From: Paramecium pentaurelia
Taxonomy: Eukaryota; Ciliophora; Oligohymenophorea; Peniculida; Parameciidae
Length of the DNA stretch: 64,000 nucleotides
Reading direction: 5' to 3'
Assembly (NCBI GenBank): GCA_905183005.1
Contig: CAJJDO010000022.1
Coordinates: 549,151 to 613,150, forward strand
Made by a program: the position numbers and the translations under genes. This document shows, piece by piece, positions 49,914-61,680 of this stretch. The notes beneath the pieces were generated by a model. It made no database searches. It was not told where the DNA came from and saw only the letters and a list, made by a program, of their open reading frames with translations. The stretch's first letter is position 1. Each line of letters starts with the position of its first letter.

Positions 49914-50266
49914 TCAATTTTTTTTTCTCCAGATTAATATTTCTTTCAATAAAGCTTCATTATATGTAACTCTATAATTACTAAAAATTTTCTTATATAA
50001 TTAAACATATATTTACTTAAAGTTCTTCTTTTGGCATTTTTACTTCCTTTTCATCTTTATTCATTTAATTTTCATTACTCTCCTATATTTTTTTCATTAA
50101 TTTCGACATTATTTTTTCTAGATCACTTGAAATCAAAAAAGTTACCATCTTCTTTTGTGAAATACACTTTCTCATCATTTAAATCTTTTTGCTTAAGTGA
50201 ATCAGCAAAATTAAATCTAGGATAATATTTTACAATTTTTATGAAAGAAATTGAAAAATTCTTCAT
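49914..50266 (-). CDS. Small protein, possibly mitochondrial
   Basis: 99 aa with introns of 28 and 25 nt; exon sum is 300 nt. The N-terminus MKNFSISFIKIVKYYPRFNF is basic, amphipathic and lacks acids for 20 residues, like a mitochondrial presequence. The rest is charged helix (DEKIMSKLMKKIQE, NEALLKEILIWRKKN). Function unknown. It is invisible under the standard code. Confidence 0.6.
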
Positions 50267-51064
50267 TATTATAAATATTTGCAATCAAAATCAAACATTA
50301 ATAATAATTATTATATCCATTAGTATTAATCATTTTTATTGAGCATTTATTACTAAATCATAACACTCATCCATATTTATTGATTAGCAACTTAATTACT
50401 TTATTAATTTCTTCAACATATAATTAGATTTATATTAATTATTATATCCTTATTTCTTAATGGATATTACAATAAATATGCTATGAAATTAAATGATCAT
50501 AAAAATATTCAAATTTTATTTTATTTTTAAATTGAAATGTCTATTTAAAATTAATAATTTACTATATATATATAAATACTACTTAATTTATTTGTCTGGA
50601 ATTGACTAATCAAAGTTTTGTATTAATGTCGAAAGAATTCTATTAAGTTTAAACTTCTTATTATTTTAAATACTTTTAGCAATTATTTGAATACTTATTA
50701 TTAAATACAATATTCTGAACATATAAAATAAATATATATTAGCTATTAATTTGAGACTCTTAATATAAAAATAAGGAAATTAGTAAAAAAGATATATTTT
50801 AATTAAATTTATTGTAATATATAATATTAATTGATATAAGATAGATTTCATACAAAAGAAATAAATAGCAATTTTTAATATTTATGCCTATTTCCTGATT
50901 ATAAATGAAACTTTTTCTTTAAGATTTATCAATAATAACCTAATTTAGATGGATTTGATATTATTAAATATAAATGAATTTTCAATTTGGAGTTTTGTAT
51001 TTTTAATTTTATTACCGAGCATGATGAATGATACTTTTTTCACTTTAAATAGTACTTTTAGAAA
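50267..51064. other. Intergenic region
   Basis: About 800 bp, AT-rich; nothing recognised. Confidence 0.6.
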
Positions 51065-51769
51065 TCACTTCATCCTTAAAGCTACTTATTTTTATGAGTT
51101 GCCTTAAATGATATTTTATCTATTTTACTATTATTTTTATTGCGATTATATGCTTATTATTGTTTTTTGAACATTTTCATTTAATTATTTTAAAATTTAT
51201 TTTAAAAATTAAATTTAAGTATTCATTTCCTCGTTTTATGAGGGAATTTGATGACCTTGTTCTTCATATTTTTTCATATAATCACCAAACCAATAATTTA
51301 TTTCTTATCCATCTGACTTAATAGTGTTTAAAATTAAGTATAAGTCAATTAAAAATTAAAAAATTTTCAGTTAGAGTTGCAAATCTGCTTAACTCATTAA
51401 TGATTCTAAATTAATGAATTATTTGAAATCTAAATTTATAAAATGTATTGCTTAATCAATAAGTCCTTAGGTTTAATTTTATTACCCTTTAAAATTTTTA
51501 AAATGATCAACTAATAGTTGATGATAAGATAAATATTCACTTTTTTATATATTCATCTACATAACTAACTTATTTATTAGATTATCATAGTTTTATCTAT
51601 ATAAATACTTATTATACTTTTTCATTTTAAGGTGATCTGTAATTGGATGGCTTAGAATGAAACTTAGCTTTTCTATTGGAGTTGATTTATCAATAGGTAA
51701 TGAAGGTTCTTAGATTAAATTTTCCTGAAGTTTTTAATTGTTATGTTGCTTTCCTCCTACGCACCCCAT
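51065..51769 (-). CDS. Unknown N-myristoylated/palmitoylated-type protein
   Basis: Intronless, 234 aa, starting MGCVGGKQHNN, a strong consensus for N-myristoylation at Gly-2 with palmitoylation at Cys-3. The body is helical (PIEKLSFILSHPITDHLKMK, YLSYHQLLVDHFKNF, INYWFGDYMKKYEEQG) without a family I can name. The C-terminus is Gln-rich. Membrane-anchored signalling or scaffold protein by inference. Confidence 0.65.
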
Positions 51770-51830
51770 TAATAAGTAAAAAAAATAAATTAATATTAGC
51801 TTTAAATATCTAAATTCAAATCTTAATGTC

Positions 51831-53994
51831 TCATTTATCTGAGGATGATGATGAACTACTTTCAGACGAAGAATCGGAATCTGATGATGATGAGGACGAA
51901 GAAGAAGATGATGAGTCATTTGATGATTAACTTGATTTACTTTTTCTCTTTTTCTAAATTTAATATAATTAAATAATTACTTATATTGATTTCATTGATT
52001 ATTTATTTTATTGTGCTTGTTCTTATTTTACCTTTGAACTATCTTTTTGAGGTCCATCATTTTCATTCTCTAATTATTTATTTTTTTCCTTATTCTTTCC
52101 ATTATCTTTTTGTTATTCTCTTTCTTTTAGTTTCTATTCCTCTTATTTTTATTTTTCCTTCTCCTTCTCTTTTTCCTTTTCTTTTTCTCTTTTTCTTTTT
52201 CTTTCTTTTTCTTTTTCTTTTTCTCTTTCCCTTTCCCTTTCTCTTTCTCTTTCTCTTTCTTTTTCTCTTTACTTTTCTTTTTCTCTTTATTTTTCTTTTT
52301 CTCTTTACTTTTCTTTTTCTCTTTCTTTTTCTCTCTCTCTTTCTTTTTCTCTTTCTTTTTCTTTTTCTTTCTCTTTTTCCTTCTCCTTCTCTTTTTCTTT
52401 TTCCTTCTCTTTTTCTTTTTCTTTTTCTTTTTCTTTTTCTTTTTCTCTTTCTTTCTCTTTCTCTTTTTCTTTTTATTTTTCTTTTTCCTATTATTTTTCA
52501 AACTCTATTTATTTTTCATTTTATTTTTAAATTTATTGTTATTTTTCTAAATCTTATTATTTTTCAAGTTCTTTTATTTTTTTCTTCTCTTTTTTTTTTT
52601 GTTAATCCTTTTCTCTTGAAACATCTCTATCATATGACTTATGTTTATTTTTATGTTTATCTTTTAGTTTTTAATTTTTATAAGATTAGCTATCACTATC
52701 ACTTTCATCAGAACTAGAGCTTCTATGTCTTTTAGTCTTTTTTTCATTACTTTTTTTTTTATTTTTTTTATCTTTTTTTATTTTTTCCTACTTTTATTAT
52801 TATTGTTATTATATTTTTTATTATTAACTATCGAATTACATTTACAATTAAAGCAATTATTATTCTTATAACTTTTATAATTCCTATTAATCAATAACAA
52901 AATCATTATTTGCTTTAGTATGAAAATAATCTTTTTTTAATTCAAGTGATTCAATAAAGCTATGATCTTTATTTTTACTTCTTTAAGCTAACTCTCTTTA
53001 TAAATTCAATTCTTTCTTTTTTCTTTATGCTTTTTTTAATAAAGACCATTATTAATGAGCACTTTAACAGAAATCAACATGTATTCTTCTTTCATCTATA
53101 ATTACATTTTCCATTTTCATATAGGCTTCTTCACATGCTGCAATAGTTTCAAATTCTATAAAAGCATATTAAAGAGAAGATCCTGTTTTCCAATCCCTTA
53201 CAACTTCACAATTCTTAATAAGCCCAAATTTAGAAAAAATAACCTCTAAATCCTTTTCTTCAGTAATTGGATTTAATTTGCATACATATAATACATTTTC
53301 AGGTGGTTTCATATCTGCATCAGGAATATCTCCTATCATTTCTAATGTAACAGCTCTTTTCTTTGCTTAATGTTATTTAGTCTTTTATAGTAATTATTCT
53401 TCATCCTCTTCAATTAATACTTTCTCATCATATTCAATTCTTCCTTCAGCCTTATAATTTGGAGATGGAGATCTTGAAGGGTATATCATATTTGGCAAAT
53501 CTTCAAATGGATCATCAAGAATATAGGTATGCTTAATTCTGATATTTAAAAGTGGTCTGCCATCATCATCTATATGAGTTCTATTTATTTATTATAGGAC
53601 TTCAAAACCCTCCTAAACTTATCCAAATATTGTATGTTTGCCATCTAATTAGGGAGCATTTTGTGTCAATAAAATATAAAAATCTGAATTATTTGCATGT
53701 GGTTTTGAATTCGATGTTGCTACAACTCCATATTAATTATGCTAAAATATACTTATACATAGATACTCTTAATAATGGATTGATTTAATCTTCAAAATAA
53801 GGTTAGTTATATATTGTTGTTGCCGGGTTTACAGATTTTATAGATGTCAAGTAGTCTTTTTAAACATTGTAAAAAAGCGCTCCATTATAAAATTTGGATT
53901 TGCACAATTTTATGAAGTTCTTGGCTGCTAAACTAACTTGAGGGTGTAGATCAATAATTATATCTCCTAATGAGGTTTCTAATACAATTGACAT
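51831..53994 (-). CDS. PPIL4: PPIL4-like cyclophilin (peptidyl-prolyl isomerase + RRM + charged/Ser-rich tail)
   Basis: Starts MSIVLETSLGDIIIDLHP, the PPIL4 start. The isomerase fold continues with FIKLCKSKFYNGALFYNVQK, GVVATSNSKPHANNSDFYIL and LDGKHTIFGQV. The linker has ILDDPFEDLPNMIYPSRSPS, then GDIPDADMKPPENVLYVCKL and an RRM with VVRDWKTGSSLQYAFIEFE and RRIHVDFCQS. This order defines the spliceosome-associated cyclophilin PPIL4. The active-site residues look degenerate, as in the family. A long Lys/Glu/Arg tail (52150-52490) and a terminal Ser-rich stretch (51833-51920) follow, recalling splicing factors. Small introns include 25 and 27 nt ones. Confidence 0.9.
52152..52489. repeat. 338-nt homopyrimidine (C/T) tract within PPIL4 tail
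   Basis: The plus strand is all C and T except four A (52271, 52289, 52307, 52475), with no G. The minus strand, which codes, is nearly pure A/G and gives a Lys/Glu/Arg low-complexity tail. It is irregularly repetitive in TTTTC and TTTCTC units. Confidence 0.9.
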
Positions 53995-54047
53995 AAATAA
54001 AAAATTATTAAGCGTCAGATCAATTCAGATGACTAATTAAATAAATA
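53995..54047. promoter_or_regulatory. 53-bp bidirectional promoter gap
   Basis: Spacer between the divergent start codons of PPIL4 and the lipase-like gene. No motif singled out. Confidence 0.55.
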
Positions 54048-55347
54048 ATGAATCAAAATTTTGAAGGATCTTAAACTGAAGTTCTACATCCTAAAACACA
54101 TATGTAGATATAGGCAGTTTAGCATGAAAAAATAATCTAAGGGTTTGATCATGATCCTGATAAATTTTTAGGAGAATTTTAATTTAACTCACATTTACTT
54201 ACAAGACAATATCTAGTAGGAGAAGGTACACATTAAAATCAATTTAATAGGAACACAATTAAGATTATACTTTACAAAAATTACTCCATAAAATATTTAA
54301 ATTAAAGCATCATTAGCAATCATTCATGGATTTGGTGAACATTCAGGGAGATTTTTACATGTATATTATCAATTTAGAATAATAGTTAGCTGATTTTTAT
54401 GCTAAAGCTGGATTTGAAATATTTATGATTGATTTAAGAGGATTTGGTTATTCTGGTGGTGCAAGAGGATGTGCTACATAATAATAATTACTTTAAGATG
54501 TCAAGGTTTTAATTTAATAAGTGAATCCATCATTACCATTATTTTTATATGGTCATTCAATGGGAGGATTAGTAGTTTTATCATTTACATTATTAAATCC
54601 AGCTATTTAAATTGCTGGTGTTATAGCTACAAGTCCATTATTAGGATTTCCATCTGATCGTAAATTAGATTGGTTGAAACTCAATTTTGTTACTACAGCT
54701 GGTAAAAAATTAGAAGACATGGTTGTAAATAGTATGGTTAATCCAACTGCTTTAACAAAAAATAATAATCAATTGAAACATTCATTTGGAGATAGATTAA
54801 TGATTCCATTTTGTGGTTTAAATATGGCAGCATCTATATTATCATAAGTAAAAATGATGAAGAGTCATTCTCATTTATTTAATAAACCATTATTAATTTT
54901 ACATGGAAAATAAGATGCTGTAACTAATTATCATGATTCTGTATATTTCTTTGAAAATTGTAAAAGTTAAGAAAAAGCTTTAAAACTATTTGAAAATGGA
55001 TATCATGAATTATAACATGATGAAGAATGTGATGAATTAATGACTATTACATTGGATTGGTTATAGAGACGTTTGGATAATGCAAAAATCCTTGGTAATG
55101 TTCCTACAGTAATTAATGTACATCCATTAAAGAGAAAATCAAATAATAAATTGAAAATCATTTTATTAATATTGATAGTAGCCTATTTTATTGTTTCAAT
55201 AAAGTATATTATTGTATATGATTGTTAGATATAAAAATTTAGCTTAAGGTTCAAAACTCAAGAAACTAATCATCCCATTATTATTATTTAAAAAATGAAT
55301 AAAATAGTTTATTATTATAATTATCATAAATAGTAATATGTATATGA
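54048..55347 (+). CDS. Monoacylglycerol lipase-like alpha/beta hydrolase with C-terminal membrane anchor
   Basis: About 406 aa with three introns (25, 25, 29 nt; exon sum divides by three). After an N-terminal 60 residues comes LAIIHGFGEHSGRF (oxyanion region), IDLRGFGYSGGARG, the nucleophile elbow LYGHSMGGLV, the acid in LILHGKQDAVT and the His in GYHELQHD, all as in Hydrolase_4/MGL enzymes. A C-terminal transmembrane helix, LKIILLILIVAYFIVSIKYI, is unusual for MGL and would tether it. The last exon is the weakest part: without its intron the frame stays open far into the next gene. Confidence 0.85.
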
Positions 55348-55499
55348 ATATTTTATTCAAAACAATCTAATATTTAAATAAAACTCTAAGCTCTAACTTA
55401 AAAATAAAAAATTTCAGTAAAACAAAATAATGTTAATAAAGATATTGAATATAAATATTTTATTATTTACCATAAAAAGGTTTAAGGATATTTAATCAA

Positions 55500-55793
55500 T
55501 CAAAATAATTTGCAGCATGTTTCTTTTTCTTCTTCAAAACTATGGTTGTATTTTTTCCAATTTTCAACAATATATATTTATTTTATAGGTTAAGCAAATC
55601 GAAGAACCCTTAATTTTTATTAATTTCCTTTTTTCTCTTTTTTAAGAGAACTTTTCAAAATAAAATTTAATGGTTTATTCACAATTATTATATTTCCATC
55701 CTATTGATTAATATCAACTCTTTCATTTATTTGTTCAGATGGTATTATTGATCTAGTCATTAATGAATTTAATGAATGCACTTTTGAACTCAT
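55500..55793 (-). CDS. Small unknown protein with RVxF-like and CaaX-like motifs
   Basis: 97 aa, intronless, starting MSSKVHSLNSLMTRSIIPSE. A basic patch leads to KLRVLRFAQPIKQIYIVENW, where LRVLRF resembles PP1-docking or small regulatory motifs, then KKYNHSF and an acidic run. The last residues, TCCKLF, end in CKLF, a possible CaaX box for geranylgeranylation, with a second Cys beside it. Function unknown; motifs are inferred. Confidence 0.6.
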
Positions 55794-56162
55794 GACAAGT
55801 AATTATTGGATAAAGCTTTAGAGAGTATGTAATTAAAATTATTAATATTGATACAAAGATATATGTTGATTTCATAAAAATTAAAATATCAATAAATTAT
55901 CAAACAATATTTCTTAGTATATTTAATCAATTTAAACATAGAATGTATCCTAAAATATATTGTTATTAATGAATAATTTCAAACCATATTCATAAAAGAT
56001 TTGTATTATCAAATGTGAAATAAAAAGTTACTATTTATTAAGTATGATTTATGAATAGATAATATTATTTGAAAAGAATTATATTTTGTTTGATTAACTA
56101 TATTTAGTTTCAATTTATATTAATAAATTATTTATTTATTCACAAAAAAGTTTCAATCAGAT
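55794..56162. other. Intergenic, tandem genes
   Basis: AT-rich spacer upstream of the small protein and downstream of PIG-O; nothing recognised. Confidence 0.5.
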
Positions 56163-58911
56163 TCATTCTTTGTTTTTATCTTTGATATCATTTGTTAATT
56201 TTTAATAAGGTTAAAAATAAAATTCATATTATTTTTAACAGATGATTTTCTCAAATATTGTGTTGAATAATCTAACCAAAATTATAATAGTAAAAAATAT
56301 GGATTCATAAATAATTCTTTATGCGAATAAATCAATTATATTTTGATGATATAAATTTAAAATATTATGAAGAGCTTTAAAAGTAACTTAAGAAAATTGA
56401 ACGATTATTACAAAATCAATTATTCTATTATTTAATTATTGTATTGGAAATTTCTATTATAAAGATTATTCATTTATTAGAATTTACAAAGTAATATTTT
56501 TAATTATATTAATTGTTGCAAATACACCAAACTAAAATTATTTTAATTATAGTTACTATGCTGATTATTAATAAAGTTGTATTAAAAACTACATTAAAAC
56601 TTTCTGAACCAATAAGAGCATCCTAAAATTTAACATTACTAAATGACATTCTATGACCCAAACAAAACCAACTATAATTTAACATTAATTATATTGTTGC
56701 TCCAGCTATTGGAGGTAGCCAAGCTTTATCAATTTATAAATAAAATTTCGTCAAATAGCGAACCGAATAAAATAAACAGCAATATATCATCATTCCCTAT
56801 TTTCCTGAAACTGTTAATATGATTAAGAAAACTATATTCATATTAAATAATTACAATAACTAAAATCGCGAAAAATGATAATCATTGCTACAGAGCATAT
56901 ATATAATAACATAGGTAGATAGATAGTTATTATTCTTAAATGGCTATCAAATAATTAGTTTAAAATGTTATTAAATACTGAACAATTGTTATAAAAATGA
57001 ATAAACTAAGCTAAACCTAAAAAGACATAAAAACATATTCTAAAATAAAATATAAAATTACTTAAAATTTAATTTATATAGTATTTTTTACATTAAAATT
57101 ATAGGTAAAAAAAATTTTATCCAAAATGATTCAAGTATTAAATTTATGGCAATAATAATTAGAGGGGACAAAGGTTTATTAGATTCTTAAGGAAGATTAT
57201 ATTATTCTGCCAAAATTAACAAAAATAAAGCTAATAAAACATATTGAATTTATTTTATTAATCTAAATTGAGTAATTATAAGGATAATTAAAATGTTCAA
57301 TAATGTACCAAAAATATTTGATGAAGATACTATTTATCTATTTATTGATAAAACCTATATTCCAATTTAAGTAATTATATTTGCAAATATCATAAAGTAT
57401 TATCTATAATGTGGCAATGGGTTTATGATTTTTGTTATAATAAGTCTTATATTTTACATCTATGTCAATGGTTAAAGTATTTATTTTAATATTGCCAATA
57501 TCAAATAAAGTGAAATAAACTTGATTGAAAATGAATGTGAAAACAGTAGATCTATCAAAATAGCAATTGGTATTATAATGATTAAAAATTCCAGTCTATA
57601 AAAGATATAATGATATTAATTTGTAAACTATTTATTAAACAAGTATTCAGATTATTTTATAATATGAAAAGCAAACAATATGAACATCATACTCAAACCT
57701 AGAAATAATAAAGTGTAATCATAAGTTTTGACCTTTTCTTTTATTTCAAACTATAATTCTTTTATTATATTTTAAATGTATTGGCATTTCAATTTTTAAC
57801 TTTATATTTATTATTCGTATTATTATAGATTTATATTTATTGAACCTTAGGATTTCACTAATTTATTTAAGTAATTCATAATTTAAATTAAGTTTTCTTT
57901 ACAACTATTTTCTTACTTTTCTTTTGTATTAATCATTTCTGTTAAAATAGATCCCATATTACTAAAAGGAAGAGATATACCCATTAAATATGAAATAGTA
58001 GGAGCCAAATTAATGCTATATATTTATCTAACATATAAATTTCTATCTATTAATTACTAAGTTATATATTGTTGATTATTGATAACTTAATCGAAAAGAT
58101 TCTTATTGAATTTATATTACTTATTAATAGCATAAATTGTAGAGCTAATTTCATAAGGACTATCCCCACCATGATTACCATCTTAAGACATTCCATGATC
58201 ACCTACTACAAACAACATTGTATTATTATCCATTTAATTGTATATTTTATATAAGAGATCTGAATATTATTATTATTTATTCCATAATGCTTAATTACTA
58301 TCATTATAACTATGTCCTGAATGATCAATTCCTAAAAGATGACCAACAATAAAATCATATTTATCTTCTTTAATCAATTCCTCAATATTATTAATGATAA
58401 TATTATCATCAGAATCTAAATCTCTTACATCAAATGACTCAGAAACAAATTTATAATCAAATGATTTTGGAAACATATGAAACCAAGTGTCATCTCCTAA
58501 TAATGCCAATTTTTTATTATTTCTTTTCATTGAATATATTACATTATCTTCTTTTAATTCTTATGCTGCCATATTTGAACCAAAATCAATAAATGATGGA
58601 AAATTACCTGTTGTGATTGATTGTAAATTTAATTAAGTTGCAGTTGGCGTAGAAGATATTCCATAATAAAGAATTTAATACTCCTCTTTATTTTCTTTCA
58701 TATCCTAATAAAAAGTAAAGTTTTTATTAGCAAATAAATCAATACGCAATGCATCTACCAAAAGCAATATGATTTTCATTGGTTTATCATTTGATGATTC
58801 TATTTCATTAATATCCTCAAAAGTTGTCTTAACTTAAAAATATCCCATCAAAAATAAAGAAAGAGCAAACAACTCCAAAATTAATATTCCAAAAGAAGTA
58901 TTATTCCACAT
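56163..58911 (-). CDS. PIGO: GPI ethanolamine phosphate transferase 3 (PIG-O)
   Basis: Starts MWNNTSFGILILELFALSLF, an N-terminal membrane helix. The luminal alkaline-phosphatase-like domain has LLLVDALRIDLF, SSTPTATQLN, FIDFGSNMAA, LGDDTWFHMFP, VGHLLGIDHSGHSYND and VVGDHGMSQDGNHGG, all PIG-O/PIG-N family metal or substrate sites; NLAPTISYLMGISLPFSNMG closes it. Then come about ten membrane helices, with MSFSNVKFQDALIGSESFNV near the end matching PIG-O. The enzyme adds the phosphoethanolamine that links GPI to protein, in the ER; ciliate surface antigens are GPI-anchored. Introns of 31, 23 and about 34 nt near the 3' end. Final exon is tentative. Confidence 0.9.
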
Positions 58912-58940
58912 TTTATTAAATAATTTTACAAAAAATAAAA
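58912..58940. promoter_or_regulatory. 29-bp bidirectional promoter gap
   Basis: Start codons of divergent PIG-O and racemase genes are separated by 29 bp of almost pure A/T. Both transcripts must start in or beyond it. Confidence 0.65.
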
Positions 58941-60048
58941 ATGTTGTCCTAAATAAAGGTTTTAGAATTTGCTGGCTTAGCTCCCACTGTATATATAGGC
59001 ATGGTCTTAGCAGATTATGGAGCTTAAGTTACATTGTTATCAAGACCAGATGCTTAACCTTAAAATAGTCCCATGAATAGAGGTAAAAAAAGTATGACAT
59101 TTGATCTCAAATGTTCATAAGACATTGAAATTGTTAAACTTATGATTAAAGATAGTAATGTTCTAATTGATCCATATCGTCCAGGAGTGTTGGAAAGACT
59201 AGGGTTATCTTATTAGATTTGTTCAAAGATTAATCCTAAATTAATTTATTGTAGAGTTACAGGTTTTGGTCAAAATAGTCCTTTAAAAGAAAAGGCTGGA
59301 CATGATATAAACTTTATTTCTTATGGAGGAGTTCTTGGATATTGTGCTAGTACAGGAACTTAAAAGAGACCAGCCATTCCAGGAAATGTAATAGGAGATT
59401 TTGCAGTAGGAGGAATGTTAGGAGTGGCTAGTATTTTAGCTGCTTTAATTAATGTTTAAAAGGGTGGGAATGGATAATAGATTGATTTAGGTATGGCTTA
59501 AGGAGCTGCATATTTAAGTTAATTTATCTTGCATTAAAAAAATGAAAAATTATGGTCTAATGGTATTGGAAATAATGTACTTGATGGAGGAACTCATTTT
59601 TACAATATATATTAATGTAAGGATGGAAAATTTATGAGTGTTGGATGTCTAGAAGAAAAATTTTATTAAGATTTTGTAAAAGGCTTAATTGAAGGTGGTT
59701 TAAGTTAATAAAGGTATAAAATTTAGATTATAATTAAGAGGTTAATTTTTATTGGAAAATTAATTGAATGCAAATGAATGGGAGAATTTAAAATAAGAAA
59801 TATCGAAATTATTTGAAAGTAAGACTAGGGATTAATGGGAGAAAATTTTTGATTAATTTGATGCATGTGTATCACCTGTTGTAGAGTTGGAGGAATATGA
59901 AACTAAAAATTATTTAGGAGAAAATGTCTTTATTAATAGAAATGGTAAAATTGAAGTTAATGGATAACCCATATTTTCAGATTATTAATATTAAATTAAA
60001 GATATACCAAAAGTAGGTTAGCATAATAATGAAAAACCAAAATTATGA
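58941..60048 (+). CDS. AMACR: Alpha-methylacyl-CoA racemase (CoA-transferase family III)
   Basis: 360 aa with a single 25-nt intron near 59717. Starts MLSQIKVLEFAGLAPTVYIG. DPYRPGVLERLGLS, CRVTGFGQNSPLKEKAGHDI, GHDINFISYGGVLG (catalytic His), GNVIGDFAVGGMLGVASILA (catalytic Asp) and DLGMAQGAAY match AMACR, and DACVSPVVELEE is the usual C-terminal signature. It interconverts R and S 2-methylacyl-CoAs for branched-chain beta-oxidation, in peroxisomes and mitochondria. The C-terminus EKPKL is only a weak peroxisomal signal. Confidence 0.93.
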
Positions 60049-60456
60049 TTTTAATGATCAAATTATTATAAATTTAATCATAAATGTTCATTATATTATT
60101 AATTTTAATGATCTTATTATAATATCATTTCATATTCTAAATAAATCTAAGAAAATTTACATCTAGATTATTATCAAAAAATTTCACAATATTTAAGCTG
60201 GAAATATAAATTAAGTATTTTGCTTAAATTTTAAATACAATAGTTCAGAATTTATGATAATTGAATTATAAAACGAATTTTTGTTAATAAAAAATTTGTA
60301 TTTTATATATAATGTAATCAAAACTTCTGAAGTATAGAACTCAAAATCGTTTAACGTTAATATAATAGTTAAAATAACTGAAAACTAATGTACTACATTA
60401 AAATTAACTTTTATTAATCTAATAATTCTTTAGAAAAAGTATTTAATAATAATTTT
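60049..60456. other. Intergenic, tandem genes
   Basis: About 400 bp, AT-rich; nothing recognised. Confidence 0.6.
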
Positions 60457-61589
60457 ATGATTTGTTCTCTCGATATATGCAATACCTCTATCAGCTTAGA
60501 TTCTTTAATGAAAGGACTTATTATATAATGTCTATGGTGTCCAAATGCCTTTTATTGTTGTGAAGATTGCAGATAGTCGGATAGGTAATTGAAAGCAATT
60601 AACTCTTTAAGCAAGCACAAATCTTAATGTAGAGGGATACAATAAACAGTTCTTGTTGACAAATAAAATATTTTGAAAGAAATGCAATTATTAGAATAAA
60701 TAGGTTAAGGGAGTTTTGGAACAGTGCATAAAATATTAATATAAGGGCAATTATATGCTCTAAAGAAGATGAATAAACATTAATGTTCAAAGGAAGTTAG
60801 AATTCATAAGCATTTAAATCATAAGAACATAATATAGTTTCATTACTTTATTGAAGATGATGAATATGTATATATAATAATGGAATATGCATGTAATACT
60901 TTATTAATTTTTAGCTTAGGGAACATTAACATTGAATAGGGACAATTGTGATATTTAAAATATATTCTTACAATTATGTGAGGCTACTATGTATCTTCAT
61001 CAAAAAGGTATAATTCATAGAGATTTAAAACCTGATAATATTGTATTGGACAATTTTTGGAATCCTAAAATTTGTGATTTTGGTTTAGCTACATATGAAA
61101 GTGTGATAAGTAGTTTTTCTGGAACATTTGAATTTATGGCACCAGAAGTAATTAAGAATTTACCTCAAACTCAAAAAATTGATGTATGGTCTTTAGCTGC
61201 TATATTATACTGGTTGCTTGAAGGCAAACCATTAGTATAAGGTTTAATAATAAACAAATTTAGGCAATTAGATTGAGAAGATGCAGTAAATTCTTGATTT
61301 TAAGAAACCTTAGTTTACATAAATAACAAATCCATTTATTAAAGACTTACTAAATCAAATGTTAGATCCAGATCCAGATTAAAGAATTTCATTGCAAGGT
61401 GTGCTAAATCATAAATGGACATAAAGCATAAATACAATAGAGAAAGAAATTAATGATATTTCTACTCAACCAAGTGTTTAAAGATTATAGTAAATTGAAA
61501 TTTAATAATAATTGTAAAAACATGATTCGAGCATGTTATAAAAGATTATATCACTTTTTGGTTGTGGAGGTAGAGAGAAGCAGTTTTGA
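60457..61589 (+). CDS. MYND-like zinc finger + Ser/Thr protein kinase fusion
   Basis: 357 aa with introns of 22 and 37 nt. Residues 1-58 form a Cys/His cluster, MICSLDICN, then QCLWCPNAFYCCEDCRQSD and HKSQC: Cys-x4-Cys, Cys-x2-Cys, YC-x3-C, H-x3-C, closest to MYND fingers. The kinase begins at about residue 76, MQLLEQIGQGSFGTVHKILI, with YALKKM (Lys), IIMEYA, HRDLKPDNIVL, CDFGLATYE, SGTFEFMAPEV, VWSLAAILYWL and DQRISLQGVLNHKW. All catalytic residues are present. MYND fingers bind proteins, so this may recruit substrates. The finger frame is continuous with the kinase and contains no stop. Confidence 0.8.
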
Positions 61590-61680
61590 TAGTGATTTTG
61601 ATTTTAGATTATTGAGTTTTTAGTTTTTCCCACTTAATAAATTAATAAATCTAACTGATATTCAATACATTATTTGAAAA

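Noticed and set aside
49877..49916. Possible stop/start overlap between the small protein and the acidic protein
   Set aside because: Counting the nine-A run correctly puts the small protein's TGA at 49914-49916, 33 bp before the next start; no overlap.
51826..51960. Plus-strand acidic ORF (MSHLSEDDDELL...)
   Set aside because: The minus strand codes the Ser-rich C-terminus of PPIL4 here, in frame with the upstream exons and ending in TGA at 51831; Asp/Glu on plus mirrors Ser on minus.
51986..52717. Plus-strand 243-aa Phe/Leu-rich ORF resembling a membrane protein
   Set aside because: It is the antisense of the Lys/Glu-rich tail of PPIL4; the TTT/CTT composition is a by-product of the purine-rich coding strand.
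56570..57613. Several plus-strand ORFs with protein-like sequence, first taken for a degenerate pseudogene
   Set aside because: Minus-strand reading gives a continuous series of membrane helices and the PIG-O C-terminal motif, in phase with the upstream catalytic domain. The plus frames are shadows.
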